Shown here in pieces: positions 5,551 to 9,160 of a DNA stretch of 9,160 nt. The number at the start of each line of letters is the position of its first letter. The first letter of the stretch is position 1. The notes beneath the pieces were generated by a model, which searched no databases, was not told the origin of the DNA, and saw nothing but the letters and a program-made list of their open reading frames with translations. The position numbers and the translations under genes were made by a program. The DNA is taken from NCBI GenBank assembly GCA_049325575.1, contig JBMOLK010000196.1, forward strand, positions 1-9,160, read 5' to 3'. The stretch is from JBMOLK01 sp049325575. GTDB taxonomy: Bacteria > Bacillota > Clostridia > Acetivibrionales > Acetivibrionaceae.

Positions 5551-5772
5551 CTCCATTTCATATAACGTCCGCCATTAACGGATGTCGATGAATCGGACTT
5601 ACAGAGCCTTTCTACGAAGGCGATGCTTGCACCCGATGAAGCGATGCGGGCAGAATGACATCATGATCCTGCTCCAGAGAATCTTCTTCATACTTTTCCC
5701 TTTACGCAAATGGACTTGTTAGTCGAAGTGCACCGACCCAAAATTCAGAAGCTACCACGGATGGTAGCTCCT
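5551..5772 (-). repeat. Intergenic cassette-type repeat, copy D
   Basis: The core CTCCATTTCATATAACGTC (5551-5569) is followed by a short hairpin (AACGTCCG against CGGATGTC) and by GATGAATCGGACTTACAGAG (5587-5606), aligning with copies C, F and G. The middle has GCTTGCACCCGATGAAGC and CTTCTTCATAC. The far end is the perfect hairpin AGCTACCA-CGGA-TGGTAGCT (5750-5769). The coiled-coil gene's stop lies 65 bases beyond, a longer gap than in the other copies. About 222 bp. Confidence 0.75.
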
Positions 5773-5836
5773 TTCATACTCTGTATTCTTATTAAAATGC
5801 AAACCATATTTTATAACAAAATGTACCTCTAACCAA

Positions 5837-6085
5837 CTATTTTTCTGACACTCTACCACCTTTAATAACTTTAATTTCAACTTCCTGTTCTTTAATATTG
5901 GCTTTAACTTCCGTCATACCTTCCATTAAATTGGCTACCACATTTGTTATTGAATCAATTTTATTGTCCATTTGCTTTGATGTATTATTTAAAGCAGATA
6001 TATCTGATTCAATTCTATCTATTTTATTTGCAATAATCTCCAGTTTTTCTAATTTATTTAGCATTTGTCTTAAGATTTCTTCCAT
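5837..6085 (-). CDS. Small coiled-coil protein, unknown function
   Basis: An 82-residue, highly charged protein beginning MEEILRQMLNKLEKLEIIANK. From residue 1 to about 70, hydrophobic residues (I, L, M, V) recur every three to four positions, a heptad pattern predicting one long coiled coil, with a short tail ending GGRVSEK. There is no cysteine, signal peptide or membrane segment. Similar stand-alone proteins are common in Bacillales and Clostridia without known function. The ATG at 6085 is chosen over the one at 6121 because GAAAGGA lies about nine bases before it; the longer reading would add 12 residues. It is the sole gene between repeat copies D and E. Confidence 0.7.
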   Translation of the reverse strand: MEEILRQMLNKLEKLEIIANKIDRIESDISALNNTSKQMDNKIDSITNVVANLMEGMTEVKANIKEQEVEIKVIKGGRVSEK

Positions 6086-6176
6086 ATTTGCACATCCTTT
6101 CACATATATTTTACCAAACATTAAATAAGTTTACTACATTAAATTTTTAAACTTCATATAAAAAAAGTCCAACCGG

Positions 6177-6195
6177 CCCCATAAGAAGATAACGT
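6177..6195 (-). repeat. Possible core of repeat copy E, separated from its body by the IS element
   Basis: CCCCATAAGAAGATAACGT fits the family core (C-CCAT, five variable bases, TATAACGT) and stands where it is expected, about 90 bases upstream of the coiled-coil start. The bases after it (6196-6230) do not match the repeat body, so the match could be chance or the adjoining sequence could have been deleted when the IS256 copy entered. Confidence 0.35.
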
Positions 6196-6283
6196 ATAAT
6201 ATTTTTTGCACAATTGCATAAAGGCATTTCCTAGTGTAAATTGGAGATGACAAGTAACCAAAACACGAAAGGAGAATGCCCTT

Positions 6284-6963
6284 ATGTCTGATAAAATTAT
6301 ACACCTAAATGAAGAAGCTTTAAAGCAGGATTTAAGTGAAATTGTAAGAGGAACTGTTGAAGAGACTCTTAACAAGCTTTTAGATGCAGAAGCAGACCGA
6401 ATAACCGGTGCCAGCAGGTATGAAAGAAGTGAAGAAAGATTGGACACTCGTGCCGGATATTACAAAAGAAAACTTCATACAAAGGCTGGAGAAGTAGAAT
6501 TGAAGAGGCGTTGATAGAGATGTACCTTGCTGGAGTATCTGTACGAAGAATAGAAGATGTCACAGAAGCTCTATGGGGAACCAAGGTTTCAGCAGGAACC
6601 ATAAGTAACTTGAATCAAAAGGTTATGAGCATATTGAAAGAAGACATGGAAAGTGCTCTTTTAAAGGCAGAATCTGTTGTAGAAAAACTAAAATCAATGA
6701 AACTTCCGGAAGCTGCTAAAAAGGTAGAAGTCGGTATTAAAGAGACACTCACACATATGCATTTCCCAAGAAAGCACTGGATAAAAATAAGGACAAACAA
6801 TGGAATTGAAAGAATTATGAAAGAAATACGTCGACGCACCAGAGTGGTAGGAAGTTTCCCGGACGGACACTCTGCACTAATGCTTGTATGTGCAAGACTA
6901 AGGCATATTTGCAGCACCGGCAGTATGTTAAACCAGCAGTCAGTACCCATCAAGGCAAGGTGA
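6284..6963 (+). pseudogene. IS256-family (Mutator-like) transposase, twice deleted
   Basis: ATG 6284, with AAAGGAG before it, opens 76 residues matching the IS256 N-terminus (KLLDAEADRITGASRYERSE, then DTRAGYYKRKLHTKAGEVEL). The frame then meets TGA at 6512. The match resumes in another frame as ALIEMYLAGVSVRRIEDVTE, so about 25 residues were lost near 6505. After ISNLNQKV (about 6624) it jumps to SVVEKLKSMKLP, missing roughly 150 residues of the catalytic core. It continues through RTNNGIERIMKEIRRRTRVV and FPDGHSALMLVCARLRH, then diverges to a stop at 6961-6963. About 225 residues remain of a usual 390-400. The first two Asp of the DDE triad fall in the missing block, so no activity is expected. 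Confidence 0.85.
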
Positions 6964-7009
6964 ACCGCGCCCGGAGGTCGCGGCCTTGACAGCTACTGTC
7001 TTGCTGGTT
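6931..7009. repeat. Four-step nested hairpin at the end of the IS256 remnant
   Basis: Four sets of arms nest in register: AACCAGC (6931-6937) with GCTGGTT (7003-7009); CAGTA (6941-6945) with TACTG (6994-6998); CAAGG (6956-6960) with CCTTG (6984-6988); and CCGCG (6965-6969) with CGCGG (6979-6983), leaving a nine-base loop. The fold spans 79 bases with interior bulges and includes the transposase stop codon. A smaller hairpin, CACTCC-ATG-GGAGTG, follows at 7043-7057. It is not a known part of IS256 ends and is more GC-rich than its surroundings. Confidence 0.6.
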
Positions 7010-7092
7010 TCTGAAGCGGCCAAGGGATGATTCCCATAAAGTCACTCCATGGGAGTGCCATTATAAATGTACGAAAAATTCTTGACACTACC

Positions 7093-7262
7093 GTAAAGTG
7101 CCGCTGTTCGGCCGGCGAGACGGTGTTGTGATGCACTCTACATGTTCATGCTCCAAAGGCTTTACTTCATGTTCTTTCTCAACAGCACCTGAAACGGTCA
7201 TGTGTTGATATAAGAAGTGGTGGGCCCTGCGAAGCCGAGCCGCCAAGGATGGCGACACCCGA
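7093..7262 (-). repeat. Intergenic cassette-type repeat, copy E (hairpin-end part)
   Basis: It begins abruptly after the IS256 right end. GCCGCTGTTCGGC, then GGCGAGACGGTG, aligns with GACGAGACGGTG in copy G. CTACATGTTCATGCTCCAAAGG matches CTTCATGTTCATACTCCAAAGG in copy F (7907-7928). CATGTGTTGATAT (7199-7211) is identical to copy G (9098-9110). The end hairpin CGCCA-AGGA-TGGCG (7241-7254) is perfect. The membrane protein's stop lies about 45 bases further on. The core half is missing or lies at 6177-6195. Confidence 0.7.
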
Positions 7263-7308
7263 ACAAACCTAAATTGGTAATATGTCTGAATTTAATCACA
7301 TATTTATC

Positions 7309-7689
7309 CTATACATTATCATTTTCTTTAACAGTACTTAAAATCTCAATCGCCTTATCAATTGCCTCATAAGGACTAATTCCTTTATACTTTTCATCAA
7401 TTTGCCCTAATACGTTCATAAGCTTCTGATTCTTTTCATAAAGACGCATTGCTTTTTGATACTTTTTAGGTGACATAAATGCATAATCACTTTTATGATA
7501 TGCCAAGTAAAGTGCTATTAGCAATCCTGAATTATATAAAGTAACAAATAATATAAATGGTTCTGCAACTACTGGCAATTCAACTTTATTTATAAGTGCA
7601 AATATAGTAAACACTAAAAGTAAAATTGAAAAAACTGTAGAAACTATTACCAGAACTATAGGATTACCTCTGAAATAATATACTTGCAT
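7309..7689 (-). CDS. Membrane protein with two helices and a cytoplasmic tail, unknown function
   Basis: 126 residues. Helices at about 9-33 (VLVIVSTVFSILLLVFTIFAL) and 43-64 (EPFILFVTLYNSGLLIALYL) form a hairpin. A basic, helical tail (about 65-126) follows, with YEKNQKLMNVLGQIDEKY and a short acidic end, probably facing the cytoplasm. ATG 7689 has AAGGAG about seven bases upstream, so the start is secure. It is the only gene between copies E and F, with a strong hairpin terminator 73 bases upstream separating it from the neighbouring unit. I do not recognise a family. Confidence 0.65.
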   Translation of the reverse strand: MQVYYFRGNPIVLVIVSTVFSILLLVFTIFALINKVELPVVAEPFILFVTLYNSGLLIALYLAYHKSDYAFMSPKKYQKAMRLYEKNQKLMNVLGQIDEKYKGISPYEAIDKAIEILSTVKENDNV

Positions 7690-7761
7690 AACAATTCTCC
7701 TTATATAAATTACATAGCTTATTCCATATATAATATTTTAACATACTTCAAAGCCCATCCT

Positions 7762-7791
7762 AAAAAACCGAGCATGGATGCTCGGTTTTTT
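7762..7791. terminator. Bidirectional intrinsic terminator
   Basis: Six A, CCGAGCAT, loop GG, ATGCTCGG and six T form a perfect symmetrical terminator that works on either strand. It lies between repeat copy F and the start of the membrane protein gene, so on the minus strand it stops readthrough from the flavoprotein gene and the repeat. The membrane protein must then have its own promoter in 7690-7761. It is the only cassette-end hairpin here with true U-tracts. Confidence 0.85.
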
Positions 7792-7795
7792 ACCC

Positions 7796-8026
7796 CCCAT
7801 TTCTTATATCGTCTTGATTCACGATGTTCCTGAACCGGACCCGCAGAGCCTTTCTTCTATGGCACGCTGGCACGCTTGCGTCGGTGAAGGAATGTGGCGA
7901 GTCCTTCTTCATGTTCATACTCCAAAGGATTGCTTCATGCTCTTTCCACCGAACCCTTGTGTGAGCCTATTGTTAGAAGATGTTGGCTGTCCCACTAAGC
8001 AGGAGTCACAGGACGTGGCGACCTTA
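7796..8026 (-). repeat. Intergenic cassette-type repeat, copy F
   Basis: One of the clearest copies. The core CCCATTTCTTATATCGTC (7796-7813) is followed by a small ATCGT/ACGAT hairpin and by GAACCGGACCCGCAGAGCC (7832-7850). A GGCACGC...GCGTC middle section follows, then CTTCATGTTCATACTCCAAAGG (7907-7928) and CTTCATGCTC. The end hairpin is GTCAC-AGGAC-GTGGC (8005-8019), then CCTTAAA. The flavoprotein stop is at 8032, six bases on, so the repeat acts as the 3' flank of that gene. A long plus-strand ORF over 7778-8191 is a by-product of the repeat. Confidence 0.8.
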
Positions 8027-8031
8027 AATGA

Positions 8032-8859
8032 TCACAATTTGTTCCGAAAAGCTCCGTTAGAATTATTAAGCTTATCTGTGTCAACCATTTTGCTAATAGC
8101 TTTCTCCATCCTTTTTTCAATAAGGTTTGCTAAAAAATGTATGATAGGTGATACTTTTGCAGCAACATACCACTTTGTTGCTTTCTCATAGGCTTTTCTT
8201 TCAATGAAGTATTTATAGTCTGCCTTCAGAATTTTAGGTGCTAACCTGCATAGGGTTCTAAATGCATGAAAAACTATAACTCCTCCAAAATCAGGTTTAA
8301 AACACACTTCTTTTTTTACAGTTTTATTAAAAGAAATAGCAGCTACTTCAATTTTTCGTCTCCTTTTATTTATTTCTTTTTCACTCAAAGGTAACGGTAG
8401 CATATCAACATATACTTTTCCCACAAACCTGAATCCAGAAGCAGATCCCCATGTTTGCATTGGAGTAAATACACTTTTTTCTTGCCATTTAGTACAACTT
8501 GATATGAAGAATATTTTTTTTCCAAAATACTTTGGTCTATGACAATTGTAGGCAACATGATCTAAAAAATTCTTCATAATTCCAGTTATACTGAACATAT
8601 ACCCTGGAGTTGAAAGAATCAATATATCTGCGGACGAAATCTTGTCCTCAATTATTCTTACCTCACGATAATCCGGACACTTATCCTCACCAATAAAAAT
8701 ACAATTATGACAGCCTGTGCAAAAGTCAATTTTAATATCCTGAAGGTATATGTCTTCAAATTCATACGAGCCCAATGACTTTAATTGTTCCTTAAAGTAT
8801 CTTATTATCTCTGATGTATTTCCATACTTTGTAGAGCCAATTATTGTGAGTACTTTCAT
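8032..8859 (-). CDS. Flavodoxin-fold NAD(P)H-dependent FMN reductase
   Basis: 275 residues from ATG 8859, which has AGGAGGG five bases upstream; an upstream in-frame extension has no such site. MKVLTIIGSTKYGNT (1-15) is the first strand plus the FMN phosphate loop of the flavodoxin-like NADPH-dependent FMN reductase/iron-sulfur flavoprotein group. CTGCHNC with a later C (Cys47, 50, 53, 61) is the cysteine-rich segment of this group. STPGYMFSITGIMKNFLDH (83-101) is the characteristic flavin-contact and dimer motif. Residues about 190-275 form a helical extension beyond the usual fold, possibly for substrate or membrane association. It should be a cytoplasmic flavoprotein reducing quinones, nitro compounds or another acceptor; the cysteines could alternatively bind a cluster, but the spacing is not the strict Isf motif. 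Repeat copies F and G flank it on both sides. Confidence 0.85.
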   Translation of the reverse strand: MKVLTIIGSTKYGNTSEIIRYFKEQLKSLGSYEFEDIYLQDIKIDFCTGCHNCIFIGEDKCPDYREVRIIEDKISSADILILSTPGYMFSITGIMKNFLDHVAYNCHRPKYFGKKIFFISSCTKWQEKSVFTPMQTWGSASGFRFVGKVYVDMLPLPLSEKEINKRRRKIEVAAISFNKTVKKEVCFKPDFGGVIVFHAFRTLCRLAPKILKADYKYFIERKAYEKATKWYVAAKVSPIIHFLANLIEKRMEKAISKMVDTDKLNNSNGAFRNKL

Positions 8860-8930
8860 AGATACCCTCCTGTTTTTACTCTTCAACGCCCTTCTATAAA
8901 ATGCGAGCCACGATGGCGAGCTGAATTGCA

Positions 8931-9160
8931 GCAAATTTCTTCTAACGCGTTGTATTCACGACGCCGATGAACCGGACCCCAAAGGAATACCAGTGAGCGG
9001 CACTGCGTGCCCGACGAGACGGTGTGGTGCGTTTCTTCTACATAGAATGACCTTCGAAGCAATTCTTCATGAAATTCTACCCACACCTTTATGAGCATGT
9101 GTTGATATGTGAAGGTCAGGTGCCCCGCAAAGTCAGAGCCGCAAGGACGCGGTGCCTTAA
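8931..9160 (-). repeat. Intergenic cassette-type repeat, copy G
   Basis: The core GCAAATTTCTTCTAACGCGT (8931-8950) is followed by CACGACGCCGATGAACCGGA (8958-8977). The middle hairpin is GGCAC-TGC-GTGCC (9000-9012), then GACGAGACGGTGTGGTGCG. CATGTGTTGATAT (9098-9110) is shared with copy E. The end hairpin is CCGC-AAGGAC-GCGG (9139-9152), closing with GTGCCTTAA at the window edge. Just outside the core are two small hairpins, GCCA-CGA-TGGC (8907-8917) and GCTG-AATTG-CAGC (8920-8932). By analogy the next minus-strand gene should end immediately beyond 9160. Confidence 0.75.

Larger units (their letters stand above)
6231..7092 (+). mobile_element. IS256-family element with internal deletions
   Basis: The right end is clear: GTACGAAAAATTCTTGACACTACC at 7069-7092 is a typical IS256-group terminal inverted repeat, and repeat copy E resumes at 7093. 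The left end is not clear. A matching GGTAGTGTCAAG is absent; CTAGTGTAAATT at 6231-6242 shares only TAGTGT and lies close to the start codon, so the left inverted repeat may be degraded or lost. The element carries the broken transposase gene at 6284-6963. It cannot move by itself. Confidence 0.65.

Noticed and set aside
5587..5650. Hammerhead-like ribozyme core (GATGA motifs followed by GA-rich bases) in the repeat
   Set aside because: The required CTGANGA is CCGATGA or TCGATGA here, the conserved GAAA partner is absent, and the motif is not kept in copies C and F.
5551..5772. Repeats as a CRISPR array
   Set aside because: Copies are over 200 bp, diverged, kilobases apart and separated by genes.
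7778..8191. Plus-strand 137-codon ORF over copy F and the end of the flavoprotein gene
   Set aside because: It runs from the repeat into the antisense of a well-supported gene, and similar repeats do not keep it open.
8931..9160. Repeats as MITEs or simple insertion sequences
   Set aside because: The two ends are not inverted copies of each other, no target duplication is seen, and orientation is locked to gene direction, which random transposition would not give.

Overview
The window looks like an accessory region of a low-GC Firmicute, most likely a Clostridia or Paenibacillus-type relative. The genes are AT-rich with strong AGGAGG-type ribosome binding sites, the best matches by eye are Firmicute families (YoaP-type acetyltransferase, IS256 transposase, clostridial-style membrane proteins), and there is a signal-peptidase-II lipoprotein. 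No rRNA, tRNA or core housekeeping gene is visible, so the genus cannot be fixed.

The dominant feature is the layout. Every intact gene lies on the minus strand. Groups of one to four unrelated small genes are separated by copies of a diverged, more GC-rich repeat of about 210-230 bp. Copies lie at 1-82 (cut by the window edge), 952-1463 (expanded), 3482-3693, 5551-5772, 7093-7262 (5' part broken by an insertion sequence), 7796-8026 and 8931-9160. Wherever it can be judged the orientation is the same. The end carrying CCATTTCTTATAACGTC faces the start codon of the gene to its left, and the hairpin end lies close to the stop codon of the gene to its right. The unit is therefore [repeat + gene(s)], as in an integron cassette array, but the spacer is longer than known attC sites and no integrase is in view.

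Reading along the minus strand (right to left), the cargo is: a flavodoxin-fold FMN reductase; a two-helix membrane protein; a small coiled-coil protein; a 36-residue protein, a multi-pass membrane protein with an in-frame stop near its 5' end, and an APH-type phosphotransferase; an alpha/beta hydrolase and a YoaP-type acetyltransferase; and a decayed group with a CxxC/CxxH mini-protein, a tiny lipoprotein, a 33-residue fragment of an NAD(P)-binding protein, and a small membrane protein. These do not form a pathway. They look like a collection of accessory, resistance-like or detoxification-like functions.

Mobile-element debris has damaged the array. An IS256-family copy with two large internal deletions sits inside one repeat (about 6231-7092). 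A C-terminal IS91-like transposase remnant (2268-2429, plus strand) lies where a repeat would be expected. A 250-bp AT-rich segment with its own plus-strand promoter and tandem hairpins interrupts another repeat (about 1150-1400).
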